From assembly GCA_902494535.1 (NCBI GenBank), contig CABUTO010000002.1:40370-104369 (forward strand): 64,000 nt of DNA, read 5' to 3'. Numbering within the stretch: the stretch's first letter is position 1; every line of letters starts with the position of its first letter. Source of the stretch: an uncultured Collinsella sp. Its GTDB lineage: Bacteria; Actinomycetota; Coriobacteriia; Coriobacteriales; Coriobacteriaceae. Shown in pieces: positions 44,016 through 52,505 of this stretch. A program made the translations under genes and the position numbers. The notes below the pieces were generated by a model. It searched no databases. It was not told the DNA's origin and was given only the letters and a program-made list of their open reading frames with translations.

Positions 44016-45122
44016 ATGGCGATTACCATCGATATCGACACTGCACGCCCCTACCAGGTGCATGTTGGCACGTTTTTGCTGGAGCAGGCGGGACCGCTCG
44101 TGCGCGCCACTGCCGGCGGCACCAAGGCCGTCATCGTGACGGACACCAACGTGGGCCCGCTCTACCAGATGCCCGTTAAGCAGAGCCTGGAGGCATCAGG
44201 CTACGAGGTGAGCATCTGCACCTTCGAGGCCGGCGAAGCCCATAAGCGCGCCGAAACCTATGTTGCCATTTTGGAGTTTGTGGCCGAGCACGAGCTTTCG
44301 CGCTCCGACGTGATTGTGGCACTCGGCGGCGGTGTCGTGGGCGACGTGGCGGGCTTTGTGGCCGCCACCTACATGCGCGGCTGCAAGTTTGTGCAAATCC
44401 CGACGAGCCTGCTCGCCATGGTGGATTCGTCGGTGGGCGGCAAGACCGCCATCGACCTGGCTGCCGGCAAGAACTTGGCCGGCGCTTTTTGGCAGCCGAG
44501 CGTGGTTATCGCTGACGTGGGGTGCCTGGCCACCCTCACGCCCGAGCAGTTCGCCGACGGCTGCGGCGAGGTTGTGAAACACGCCGTGATCGCCGACCCG
44601 GAGCTTTTCGCCGAGCTGGAGAAGACCCCGCTCACGCTGGAGCTGCTCAACCGCGATGTGGCCCGCGTAGCGCTCATCATCGCCCGCAATATCGACATCA
44701 AGCGCGCCGTGGTCGTCGCCGACGAGCGCGAGACCAACCAGCGAAAGCTCCTTAACTTTGGACACAGCGCCGGACACGCCGTCGAGGCCTGCGAGCACTT
44801 TGAGCTTGGACACGGCAACTGCGTGTCGATCGGCATGGGCATCATCACGCGCGCCGCGGCCCTGCACGGCGTCTGCGATGCTGCACTGCCCGGTCGTATT
44901 GAGGAACTCTGCGCCCGCCACGGCCTCAAGACCCGCTGCGAGCTTTCCGCCGATGCCGTCTTTGCCGAGGCGCTCCACGACAAAAAGCGCGCCGGTGACA
45001 CTATCGACCTGGTAATTCCGCACGACATTGGCCGTTGCAGCATCGACCGCACGCCGCTTTCCACTTTCCGCGAACTCATTGCCGAGGGCCTCGGCCAGAA
45101 GGGAGACGCATCCGCATGCTAG
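44016..45122 (+). CDS. aroB: 3-dehydroquinate synthase
   Basis: AroB cyclises DAHP to 3-dehydroquinate with NAD and a divalent metal. The 368-residue protein shows the NAD-site text VIVALGGGVVGDVAGFVAAT (about 103-122), VQIPTSLLAMVDSSVGGKTA, and metal-site residues in GCGEVVKHAVI (Glu) and LNFGHSAGHAVEA (His). RERETNQRKLLNFGHS-like text (DERETNQRKLLNFGHS) matches the family. AAAGGA precedes the ATG. Its stop overlaps the aroA start by seven bases, so coupling is likely. Confidence 0.96.
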   Translation: MAITIDIDTARPYQVHVGTFLLEQAGPLVRATAGGTKAVIVTDTNVGPLYQMPVKQSLEASGYEVSICTFEAGEAHKRAETYVAILEFVAEHELSRSDVIVALGGGVVGDVAGFVAATYMRGCKFVQIPTSLLAMVDSSVGGKTAIDLAAGKNLAGAFWQPSVVIADVGCLATLTPEQFADGCGEVVKHAVIADPELFAELEKTPLTLELLNRDVARVALIIARNIDIKRAVVVADERETNQRKLLNFGHSAGHAVEACEHFELGHGNCVSIGMGIITRAAALHGVCDAALPGRIEELCARHGLKTRCELSADAVFAEALHDKKRAGDTIDLVIPHDIGRCSIDRTPLSTFRELIAEGLGQKGDASAC

Positions 45123-46435
45123 CCCGCATCACCCCGTCCCCGCTCAAGGGCACCGTTCCCGCCATCGCGTCCAAGTCGATGGCGCATCGCCTGATCATCT
45201 GCGCTGCGCTTGCCAACGGCGAGACACACGTCACCTGTAACACCACCTGCGCCGACATCGAGGCTACGGTGCGTTGCCTCACGGCGCTCGGCGCCCGCAT
45301 CGAGACCGCCGAGGACGGCTTCCAGGTCCACCCCACCATGAAGAGTATTGAGTTTGGCCTGCTCAAAGCACTTGCAGGCGGCACGCTCGACTGCGGCGAG
45401 AGCGGCTCCACGCTGCGTTTTATGCTGCCCGTCGCCTGCGCGTTAGGCGCAGAGGCCACCTTTGTGGGCCAGGGTCGTCTGGGCGCCCGCCCGCTCTCTC
45501 CGTTCTCGGACGAGATTATCGCCGCCGGCTGCGACCTGCAGGGCCTGGGCGGTTTTCCGCTCAAGACGAGCGGACGCATGCGCCCGGGCACCTTTGTGCT
45601 GCCGGGCAACGTGAGCTCGCAGTACATCTCGGGCCTGCTGCTGGCAGCCCCGTTGCTCGCCCAGCCCTCCTGCGTGCAGGTGACCGGCCTCATTGAGAGC
45701 CGTCCCTACATCAACCTGACGATCCAGGCCATGAAGGCCTTTGGCGTCGAGGTCAACGTCGAGCGCATTCCGGCCAAGGACGGCCAGCCCGAGGTCACGA
45801 ACTTCCGCGTAAACAGCGGCTCGTACCGCACGCCCGGCAGCGTAGCCGTCGAGGGCGACTGGTCCAACGCCGCCTTTTGGCTGTGCGCCGGCGCCATCGG
45901 CACCGACCCCATCACCGTCGAGGGCGTGTCGCTGAGCTCCGCACAGGGCGACCGCAACGTGCTTGCCGCGCTTTCGCGCTTTGGCGCCCGCATCGTGCGC
46001 TCCACCAACGCCGCCACCGTGCAATCCGACAAACTTGCCGGCTTTGAGATGAGTGCCCACGACATTCCCGACCTGGTGCCTGTTATCTCGGCCGTGGCCT
46101 CGCTGGCACAGGGCCGCACCTTTATCCGCGATTGCGCCCGTCTGCGCATCAAGGAATCCGACCGCCTGGTCACCACCACCCGCGAACTCACCGCGCTGGG
46201 CGCGCAGGTGCGCATTGCCGGCGATGACCTCATCATCAAGGGTGTCGATGCCTTCACCGGCGGCGAGGTCGATTCGCACAACGACCACCGCATCGCCATG
46301 ATGGCCGCCATCGCCGCGAGCCGCGCCACCGGCGAGGTCGTGATCCACGGCGCCGAGGCCGTCAACAAGTCCTATCCCGATTTCTTCGACCACTACTGCC
46401 TACTGGGCGGCAAGGTCACGCTCGAGGAGGAATAG
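45116..46435 (+). CDS. aroA: 3-phosphoshikimate 1-carboxyvinyltransferase (EPSP synthase)
   Basis: AroA transfers an enolpyruvyl group from PEP to shikimate-3-phosphate. The 439-residue protein starts MLARITPSPLKGTVPAIASK with the basic KSMAHR site (about 20-25), then the LDCGESGSTLRFMLPVACAL motif (about 87-106), and the KESDRL signature near 345 in RLRIKESDRLVTTT. In place of the glyphosate-sensitive LGNAGTA loop it has DCGESGSTLR, typical of class II, glyphosate-tolerant enzymes; that assignment is by motif only. The final NSHNDHRIAMM-like text (SHNDHRIAMM) is intact. Confidence 0.96.
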   Translation: MLARITPSPLKGTVPAIASKSMAHRLIICAALANGETHVTCNTTCADIEATVRCLTALGARIETAEDGFQVHPTMKSIEFGLLKALAGGTLDCGESGSTLRFMLPVACALGAEATFVGQGRLGARPLSPFSDEIIAAGCDLQGLGGFPLKTSGRMRPGTFVLPGNVSSQYISGLLLAAPLLAQPSCVQVTGLIESRPYINLTIQAMKAFGVEVNVERIPAKDGQPEVTNFRVNSGSYRTPGSVAVEGDWSNAAFWLCAGAIGTDPITVEGVSLSSAQGDRNVLAALSRFGARIVRSTNAATVQSDKLAGFEMSAHDIPDLVPVISAVASLAQGRTFIRDCARLRIKESDRLVTTTRELTALGAQVRIAGDDLIIKGVDAFTGGEVDSHNDHRIAMMAAIAASRATGEVVIHGAEAVNKSYPDFFDHYCLLGGKVTLEEE

Positions 46436-46436
46436 C

Positions 46437-47534
46437 ATGTCCTCGACCTTTGGCAACGTCTTGCACTTAAGCATCTTCGGCCAGTCGCACTCCCCCGCTA
46501 TCGGCTGCTCGCTCGATGGCATTCCGGCAGGTATCGCCGTGGACCAGGAGCAGCTGCAGGCCTTCCTTGACCGTCGCGCCCCCGGTCGCGACGAGACCGC
46601 GACCAAACGTCGCGAGGCCGACGCCGCGCATATCATCGCCGGTGTGGTTGATGGACATACCACCGGCGCGCCCATCGCCGCGATTATCGAGAACACCAAC
46701 ACGCGCTCCAAGGATTACTCCGAGCTGCGCCGCAAGCCCCGTCCGGGACATGCGGACTTCCCTGCGCGCTTGAAGTACCACAACATGCACGACGTCGCGG
46801 GCGGTGGGCACTTCTCCGGCCGTCTGACGGCCCCTCTATGCATCGCCGGCGGGATCGCGCTGCAGGCGCTCGAGGCCCGCGGCATTCAGGTCATGGCGCA
46901 CGTCGCGCAGATCGGCGGCATCTCCGACCTGCCGATGGACGATATGGTCTATCGCGAGGCCGACCGCAAGGCGATCCTTACGAACGATCTGCCGTGCATT
47001 GACGCCGCCGCAGCCGGCCGCATGCGCGAGGAGATCCTAGCCGCGCGCGACGAACTCGACAGCATCGGCGGCATCGTGGAGTGCGGCATTTACGGGCTTC
47101 CCGCGGGCATCGGCGACCCCATGTTCGACGGCATCGAGAACCGCATCGCGCAAATCGCGTTTGGCATTCCCGCCGTAAAGGGCGTGGAGTTTGGCATGGG
47201 CTTTGCCGTGGCCGCCATGTGCGGCAGCGAAAACAACGATCCGTATCGCATCGATGCAGAGTCGGGCGAGATCGAGGTTGAATCCAACAACGCCGGCGGC
47301 ATCCTGGGCGGTATTTCGACCGGCGCGCCCGTCATGTGGCGCATGGCCGTAAAGCCGACGCCCTCAATTGGCCGCGAGCAGCAGACCGTAGACATGGACG
47401 CCATGGAAAATGCCGAACTCTCGGTGCACGGCCGTCACGATCCCTGTATCGTCCCCCGAGCTGTCCCCGTAGCTGAAGCAGCAGCTGCCCTCGCGATTTG
47501 GGACGCCCTCCTTGAGGACGCAGGCCAGCTCTAA
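46437..47534 (+). CDS. aroC: chorismate synthase
   Basis: Chorismate synthase makes chorismate from EPSP with reduced FMN. The 365-residue protein starts MSSTFGNVLHLSIFGQSHSP and has RRAPGRDETATKRREAD, the signature RPGHADFPARLKYHNMHDVAGGGHFSGR region split as PGHADFPARLKYH and GGGHFSGRLTAP, and the FMN-site SENNDPYRI and ESNNAGGILGGISTGAPV. RHDPCIVPRAVPVAEAA closes the protein. The ATG lies one base past the aroA stop. Confidence 0.97.
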   Translation: MSSTFGNVLHLSIFGQSHSPAIGCSLDGIPAGIAVDQEQLQAFLDRRAPGRDETATKRREADAAHIIAGVVDGHTTGAPIAAIIENTNTRSKDYSELRRKPRPGHADFPARLKYHNMHDVAGGGHFSGRLTAPLCIAGGIALQALEARGIQVMAHVAQIGGISDLPMDDMVYREADRKAILTNDLPCIDAAAAGRMREEILAARDELDSIGGIVECGIYGLPAGIGDPMFDGIENRIAQIAFGIPAVKGVEFGMGFAVAAMCGSENNDPYRIDAESGEIEVESNNAGGILGGISTGAPVMWRMAVKPTPSIGREQQTVDMDAMENAELSVHGRHDPCIVPRAVPVAEAAAALAIWDALLEDAGQL

Positions 47535-47586
47535 CCCGACTCACCTGATTTGCCCGTCAACTCTGCCATACGTGAAAGGGGCCTCC

Positions 47587-48732
47587 ATGGACCTTGCCGA
47601 TATTCGCCAGACCATCGATGGCATCGACACCACGCTCCTCAACAGCTTTATCGAGCGCATGGACATTGCCACCGAGGTCGCCAAGTCAAAAATCGAGATG
47701 GGCAAGGCCGTCTTCGACCCCGCCCGCGAGCGCTCCAAGCTCAACAACCTCGCCAGCCGCGCGCCCGAACGCTACGAGGCACAGACCATCGCCCTGTTCC
47801 GTCTCCTCATGAGCATGAGCAAGGCCGAGCAGCAGCGCTACATCAACGAGTTCAAGGGCATCACCGTCTCGCAAAAGGCCCACGCCACGGCTGCAGCCTT
47901 TGACACGCCCTTCCCTCAAACGGCCACAGTTGCCTGCCAGGGCGTGGAAGGTGCCTATAGCCAGATCGCCGCGTGCAAACTCTTCGACGTGCCCGACATC
48001 GCGTTTTTCGAGACCTTCGAAGGCGTTATGCGCGCTGTGCGCGACGGCTTCTGCGAGTTTGGCGTGCTGCCCATCGAGAACTCCACCGCCGGCTCGGTCA
48101 ACGCCGTCTACGACCTGCTCGCCCAGTTCGACTTCCACATCGTGCGCTCGCTTCGCCTCAAGATCGACCACAACATGCTCGTCAAGCCCGGCACCAAGCT
48201 CGCCGACGTGCGCGAGGTTTACAGCCACGGCCAAGCCATTGCCCAGTGTGCGGGCTTTATCGAGTCCCACGACCTGCACGCCACCAAGTACCCCAACACC
48301 GCCATGTCGGCCGAGATGGTCGCCAATTCCAACCGCACCGATGTTGCCGCCATCGCATCGCGCAGCTGCGCGGCACTCTATGGCCTGGAGGTGCTGGAGT
48401 CCAACATCCAGGACTCGGACAACAACTACACGCGCTTTGTCGTCATCAGCCGCGAGCCACGCGTCTATCCCGGTGCCAACCGTACCTCGCTCATGATCAC
48501 CACGGCCAACGAGCCGGGCGCCCTCTATCGCGTGCTCGAGCGCTTCTACGCACTCAACATCAACCTCATCAAGCTCGAGAGCCGCCCCATCCCCGGTCGC
48601 GACTTTGAGTTTATGTTCTACTTTGACCTGGACTGTCCCTTTGGCAGCAAGGCCCTCGACGACCTGCTCGATTCGATCGACGACGTATGCGAGAGCTTCA
48701 CCTACTTTGGCAGCTACACGGAGGTGCTCTAG
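47587..48732 (+). CDS. pheA: bifunctional chorismate mutase/prephenate dehydratase (P-protein)
   Basis: This protein turns chorismate into prephenate and then phenylpyruvate. It has three parts in 381 residues: an AroQ-type chorismate mutase (about 1-90; DIRQTIDGIDTTLLNSFIER, RERSKLNNLAS), a prephenate dehydratase (about 108-290; ACQGVEGAYSQIAA, FGVLPIENSTAGSV, and the catalytic-type DNNYTRFVVISREP), and an ACT domain (about 300-380) with the Phe-binding NEPGALYRVLERFY and LIKLESRPI motifs. AAAGGGG precedes the ATG. Feedback inhibition by Phe is expected from the ACT motifs. Confidence 0.95.
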   Translation: MDLADIRQTIDGIDTTLLNSFIERMDIATEVAKSKIEMGKAVFDPARERSKLNNLASRAPERYEAQTIALFRLLMSMSKAEQQRYINEFKGITVSQKAHATAAAFDTPFPQTATVACQGVEGAYSQIAACKLFDVPDIAFFETFEGVMRAVRDGFCEFGVLPIENSTAGSVNAVYDLLAQFDFHIVRSLRLKIDHNMLVKPGTKLADVREVYSHGQAIAQCAGFIESHDLHATKYPNTAMSAEMVANSNRTDVAAIASRSCAALYGLEVLESNIQDSDNNYTRFVVISREPRVYPGANRTSLMITTANEPGALYRVLERFYALNINLIKLESRPIPGRDFEFMFYFDLDCPFGSKALDDLLDSIDDVCESFTYFGSYTEVL

Positions 48733-49983
48733 ATGACCGATACCGCCGCAACCCGCCCCTACGGCGTGCTGGGCCGCGTGCTGGGCCACAGCTACACCCC
48801 GACCATCTACAAGGAGCTGGCGGGGCTTGAGTACGTGCGTTTTGAGCGCGAGCCCGAGGATCTTGAGGCTTTTATGACGGGCGACGAATGGGAGGGCACC
48901 AACGTGACCATCCCCTACAAGCGCGCCGTCATGGAATACCTGGACGAGCTGAGCCCGCTCGCCGAGCGCATGGGCAACGTCAACACCATCACGCGCCTGC
49001 CCGACGGCCGCCTGCACGGCGATAATACTGACTACTTCGGTTTCCAGTGCCTGGTCGAGGAGTTGGGCGTTGAGGTTGCCGGCAAGAAGGCCCTCGTGCT
49101 CGGTGCCACCGGCGGCGCCGGCACCACGGCAAGTATGGTGCTGGGAGACATGGGCGCCATCGTCGTACCCGTGGGTCGCACGAGCGAGGTCAACTACGAC
49201 AATATCGCGCAGCAGTCCGACGCCTCCCTACTCGTCAACTGCACGCCCGCCGGCATGTTCCCCCATTGCCCCGACGCGCCTTGCACGCTCGAAGGCCTCG
49301 ATGCGCTCGAGGGCGTCATCGACATTGTCTACAACCCCGCCCGCACGGGCCTGATGCTCGAGGCCGAGCGCCGCGGCATCCCCTGCATCGGCGGCCTGCT
49401 TATGCTTGTTGCCCAGGCGGCACAAGCTGTCGAGCGCTATACCGGCAAAGCCACCCCGCGCAAGAGGATCCTGGACGTAACGGAGCGCCTGTCACGCCGC
49501 GAACAGAACATCGCGCTGATCGGCATGCCGGGCTCGGGCAAGACCCGCGCGGGCGAGCAGATCGCCCAGCTCACGGGCCGCGAGCACATCGATCTCGATC
49601 GCGCCCTCGAGGAGCGCCTGGGCATGCCCTGCGCCGACTTTATCATCAAGTGCGGCGAGGCGGCCTTCCGCGAGCAGGAGACGGCAGCGCTGGCCGACAT
49701 CTCCAAGCGCAGCGGCTTGGTGCTCTCCACCGGCGGCGGCGTGGTTACGCGCGACGAGAACTACCCTCTGCTGCACCAAAACAGCCAAATCGTGATGCTC
49801 AACCGCAAGCTCGACGAGCTCGCCCACAAGGGCCGCCCCATCACCGCGCGCGACGGCATCGACAAGCTGGCCGAGCAGCGTATGCCGCGCTACCGCGCCT
49901 GGGCCGACTACATCATCGACTCACGCGACTGCGCCGCCAACACCGCCCATGCCCTCCTCGACACCCTCCCACCCGCTCTCTAA
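48733..49983 (+). CDS. aroE-aroK: fused shikimate dehydrogenase / shikimate kinase
   Basis: One 416-residue chain carries two pathway steps. Residues 1-245 are shikimate dehydrogenase (NADP): LGRVLGHSYTPTIYKELAGL, NVTIPYKR with catalytic Lys63, HGDNTDYFGF with Asp100, and Rossmann GATGGAG (124-130). Residues 258-416 are shikimate kinase with P-loop GMPGSGKT (264-271), the Asp of HIDLDRALEERLGM, GEAAFREQE and STGGGVV (332-338). The two linked steps (dehydroshikimate to shikimate to shikimate-3-phosphate) are consecutive, so fusion may channel shikimate. The reading frame is continuous with no stop at the join. It begins directly after the pheA stop. Confidence 0.93.
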   Translation: MTDTAATRPYGVLGRVLGHSYTPTIYKELAGLEYVRFEREPEDLEAFMTGDEWEGTNVTIPYKRAVMEYLDELSPLAERMGNVNTITRLPDGRLHGDNTDYFGFQCLVEELGVEVAGKKALVLGATGGAGTTASMVLGDMGAIVVPVGRTSEVNYDNIAQQSDASLLVNCTPAGMFPHCPDAPCTLEGLDALEGVIDIVYNPARTGLMLEAERRGIPCIGGLLMLVAQAAQAVERYTGKATPRKRILDVTERLSRREQNIALIGMPGSGKTRAGEQIAQLTGREHIDLDRALEERLGMPCADFIIKCGEAAFREQETAALADISKRSGLVLSTGGGVVTRDENYPLLHQNSQIVMLNRKLDELAHKGRPITARDGIDKLAEQRMPRYRAWADYIIDSRDCAANTAHALLDTLPPAL

Positions 49984-49985
49984 CC

Positions 49986-50028
49986 AAAACCACCACAAAG
50001 GGGGCAGGCACCTTTGTGGTGGTTTTTC
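49986..50028 (+). terminator. intrinsic terminator between aroEK and aroQ
   Basis: AAAACCACCACAAAGG and CCTTTGTGGTGGTTTT form a perfect 16-bp stem with a nine-base loop (GGGCAGGCA), followed by a T-run. It reduces but may not abolish readthrough into aroQ, which starts 20 bases later. The sequence reads as a palindrome with A and T tails, so it could also be a repeat element. Confidence 0.85.
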
Positions 50029-50047
50029 AACTGCAAAGGAAGCAACC

Positions 50048-50485
50048 ATGAAAGCACTCGTCATTAACGGCCCCAGCCTCAACATGCTCGGCATTCGCGA
50101 GCCAGGCATCTACGGCAGCGACAACTACGATCGCTTAGTGCAGATCTGCCAGGAAGCGGGTGCCGCACAGGGCTTCGACGAGGTCGAGGTCTTCCAGTCT
50201 AACCACGAGGGCAGCATCGTCGACAAGATCCAGGAGGCTTACGGAAAGGTCGACGGCATCGTCATCAACCCGGCCGCCTACACGCACACAAGCGTGGCCA
50301 TCCTGGACGCGCTCAAAGCCGTCGCCATCCCGGCTGTGGAGGTCCACATTAGCGCAGTCGAGACCCGCGAAGACTTCCGCCAGGTGAGCTACGCCCGTCT
50401 GGCCTGCTTCGCCACCATCACCGGAGAGGGCCTCCAAGGCTACGCCCACGCGTTGGAGCTGCTGAAAGAGCATCTCGAAAAGTAA
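50048..50485 (+). CDS. aroQ: type II 3-dehydroquinate dehydratase
   Basis: AroQ dehydrates 3-dehydroquinate to 3-dehydroshikimate as a dodecameric type II enzyme. The 145-residue protein starts MKALVINGPSLNMLGIREPG and has the catalytic Tyr in IYGSDNYDRL, the FQSNHEGSIVDKIQEAYG segment, the NPAAYTHTSVAILDAL motif with catalytic His, and VEVHISAVETREDFR. AAAGGAAG precedes the ATG. It is the last aro gene, separated from aroEK by a strong hairpin, so it may be expressed less or from a separate promoter. Confidence 0.97.
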   Translation: MKALVINGPSLNMLGIREPGIYGSDNYDRLVQICQEAGAAQGFDEVEVFQSNHEGSIVDKIQEAYGKVDGIVINPAAYTHTSVAILDALKAVAIPAVEVHISAVETREDFRQVSYARLACFATITGEGLQGYAHALELLKEHLEK

Positions 50486-50547
50486 AATGCCAACCCCAAC
50501 AAACAGCAGCGGCTTGCTCGCGCTCGGCTCCAGCAACACACAAGATG

Positions 50548-50579
50548 AAAAAAGCCCGGACCACCAAGCGGTCCGGGCT
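50548..50579 (-). terminator. intrinsic terminator after tRNA-Arg(TCT)
   Basis: On the minus strand AGCCCGGACC and GGTCCGGGCT form a perfect ten-base-pair stem with loop GCTTGGT, followed by TTTTTT. On the plus strand it lies past aroQ and could also slow that transcript. Confidence 0.92.
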
Positions 50580-50589
50580 TAATAAACGA

Positions 50590-50666
50590 TGGTGCTCCAT
50601 GGCGGATTCGAACCGTCGACCTTGGGATTAGAAGTCCCCTGCTCTATCCAACTGAGCTAATGGAGC
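50590..50666 (-). tRNA. tRNA-Arg, anticodon TCT
   Basis: On the minus strand the cloverleaf is complete: acceptor GCTCCAT with ATGGAGC, D-arm GCTC/GAGC, anticodon stem GGGGA/TCCCA region with loop CTTCTAA (anticodon TCT, reads AGA), T-arm and encoded CCA. It lies downstream of the polysaccharide ABC exporter genes; a TATAAT-like hexamer lies about 45 bases before it near the ABC stop codon. Confidence 0.94.
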
Positions 50667-50720
50667 AAATGACCGCACGCCCAAGCAAGCGCAAGCCCGT
50701 TAGGCGCAAGTAATTATAAC

Positions 50721-51488
50721 CTAGTTGAACTGCTCGCGGTACGCCTTGCAGACCTCATCGACCGGGCCGTCCATGCGAAGGTCACCCTTCTCAATCCAAA
50801 CGGCGCGCTGGCAGATGCGCTCAACCTGCTCCATGGAGTGCGAAACGAACAGAACCGTCACGTCACCGCTCTGGATAAAGTGCTGGATGCGGTCCTCGCA
50901 CTTCTGCTGGAAAAACACGTCACCGACGGACAGCGTCTCGTCAACGATCAGAATATCGGGCTCGGTAATCGTCGCGATTGCAAAGGCGATACGCGCCACC
51001 ATGCCTGAAGAGAAGTTCTTAAGCGGCATATCGACAAAATTCTGCAGCTCAGCGAACTCAATAATGCCGTCAAAATTGGCGTCGATGAACTCCTTGGTAT
51101 AGCCGAGCAGCGCGCCGTTCAAATAAATGTTCTCGCGGGCGGTCAGCTCGGGGTCAAAACCGGCGCCAAGCTCAATCAGAGGCGCGATGTTGCCGTGCAC
51201 CTTAACGCTGCCCTCGCTGGGCTCGAGCACACCGGCGATAATCTTGAGCATCGTAGACTTACCGGAACCATTGGTGCCAACCAGACCCACGACCTCGCCA
51301 CGATGAATATCAAACGAGATATGCTTGAGCGCCCTAAACTCCTCAAAGAACAACTCGTGCTTGGCAAGCTTGATGAAGTACTCCTTGAGGTTGGTCAGCG
51401 ACTCGGACGCCATGTTAAAGATCATGGTGACGTCGTCGACCTCGACAGCCAGAGGCTGCTCGCTGTAATCAACAACAGATTCAGTCAT
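50721..51488 (-). CDS. ABC transporter ATPase for polysaccharide/teichoic acid export
   Basis: This 255-residue ATPase of the TagH/Wzt group powers export of an undecaprenyl-linked polymer. It has Walker A GLVGTNGSGKSTMLK (about 69-83), the signature NFSSGMVARIAFAIA, Walker B DILIVDETLSVGD, and the family text GAGFDPELTARENIYLNGAL. There is no C-terminal carbohydrate-recognition domain, unlike long Wzt proteins, so chain-length capping is not expected to be read by it. The ATG at 51488 follows AAGGAG at seven bases. It is paired with the permease gene immediately upstream. Confidence 0.93.
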   Translation of the reverse strand: MTESVVDYSEQPLAVEVDDVTMIFNMASESLTNLKEYFIKLAKHELFFEEFRALKHISFDIHRGEVVGLVGTNGSGKSTMLKIIAGVLEPSEGSVKVHGNIAPLIELGAGFDPELTARENIYLNGALLGYTKEFIDANFDGIIEFAELQNFVDMPLKNFSSGMVARIAFAIATITEPDILIVDETLSVGDVFFQQKCEDRIQHFIQSGDVTVLFVSHSMEQVERICQRAVWIEKGDLRMDGPVDEVCKAYREQFN

Positions 51489-51499
51489 CACAGCACTCC

Positions 51500-52345
51500 T
51501 TAGATGTAGAGGATAAATTTGCGCTCGGACTTATGGAACACGGTGTAGCCAATAACAAGCGCAAGGACCGCCCAAGCGACACACATACCAAACGTCATAA
51601 GCGAGGGCGTAGTCTGGAACAGGAAGATATCGCGCATAAACTGCAGGTAGTTGTACATGGGGTTCGCATACATCAAGATACGCACGAGATGCGGCATTTG
51701 CGCAATATAGTCAGTCGTCCAGAAGATGGGCGTAATGTAAGTCCACGCCGTAATGATGACGCTCCACAGATGCATAACGTCGCGGAAAAAGACCGTAAGG
51801 GCAGAGAGCATCATGCCCAGGCCCATGCAGAAGCACATAAGCAGCAGCAGGCAAACCGGCAGCAGAATCAGGTGCCAAGAAGGCATAACGCGGAACCACA
51901 GCATAACGATGGCGACGGCAACCAGCGAGAAGGCAAAGTTGACTAGCGAGAAGAGCACCTTCTGCACCGGGAAGACCCAGCGGTGCACCTTAACTTTCTT
52001 GAGCAAAGGGGCAGCACCCACGATCGACGTCAGGGCCTGGTTAGTAGACTCAGACATGACGGCAAAGGTAATGTTACCCACGATCAAGTACAGCGGGTAC
52101 ATCTCGGGTGTCATTGAGCCATTGCGGCCCTGGCCAAAAATCGTCGAGAACACGATGGCCATGACGATCATCATCAGCAGCGGATTGAGCACCGACCATG
52201 CGACGCCCAGAACACTGCGGCGATACTTGATTTTAAAATCCTTGGTAACCAGCTGGCGAAGGATAAACGCATCCTTCTCAAATTCATTCTTAGCAAACGT
52301 CGCAGGCAGACTGCGAGTTTCTTGTTGCTTTGTCTGATCCGACAC
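51500..52345 (-). CDS. ABC-2 type permease for polysaccharide export
   Basis: This 281-residue permease (TagG/Wzm group) has six membrane segments after a charged N-terminus and the family text FKIKYRRSVLGVAWSVLNPL, NAPLLKKVKVHRWVFPV-like text (GAAPLLKKVKVHRWVFP), FFRDVMHLWSVIITAWTYIT and YANPMYNYLQFMRDIFL. I chose GTG at 52345 because AAGGGAG is eight bases upstream; a TTG 11 codons earlier also opens the frame. It would form a dimer in the membrane with the ATPase encoded next. With rml genes close by, the likely cargo is a rhamnose-containing wall polysaccharide. Confidence 0.92.
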   Translation of the reverse strand: MSDQTKQQETRSLPATFAKNEFEKDAFILRQLVTKDFKIKYRRSVLGVAWSVLNPLLMMIVMAIVFSTIFGQGRNGSMTPEMYPLYLIVGNITFAVMSESTNQALTSIVGAAPLLKKVKVHRWVFPVQKVLFSLVNFAFSLVAVAIVMLWFRVMPSWHLILLPVCLLLLMCFCMGLGMMLSALTVFFRDVMHLWSVIITAWTYITPIFWTTDYIAQMPHLVRILMYANPMYNYLQFMRDIFLFQTTPSLMTFGMCVAWAVLALVIGYTVFHKSERKFILYI

Positions 52346-52384
52346 GGATGCAACTCCCTTACTCGTAATCGTTGACAAACGTAC

Positions 52385-52475
52385 AGTATAGACCCGACAG
52401 CAAAGTAAATGATTCGCGCAGAAAAACTGGAGAACTATCCCACATCTTAGGATGTCAGGCGCAAACGGCTATACT
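52385..52475. promoter_or_regulatory. divergent promoter region, exporter and glycosyltransferase
   Basis: The gap between the divergent genes has a TATACT hexamer facing each way: 52385-52390 on the minus strand toward the permease and 52470-52475 on the plus strand toward the glycosyltransferase. No good -35 matches either, so activators may be involved. Confidence 0.45.
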
Positions 52476-52505
52476 TTCAAGGATTGAATGTATAAGGAGC
52501 ATTGA

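Noticed and set aside
42051..44063. A 670-codon open frame on the minus strand across aroF and tyrA
   Set aside because: It is an artefact of high GC codon use opposite two clearly recognised genes; the translation is low-complexity (Ala, Gly, Val, Leu, His, Asp) with no family pattern.
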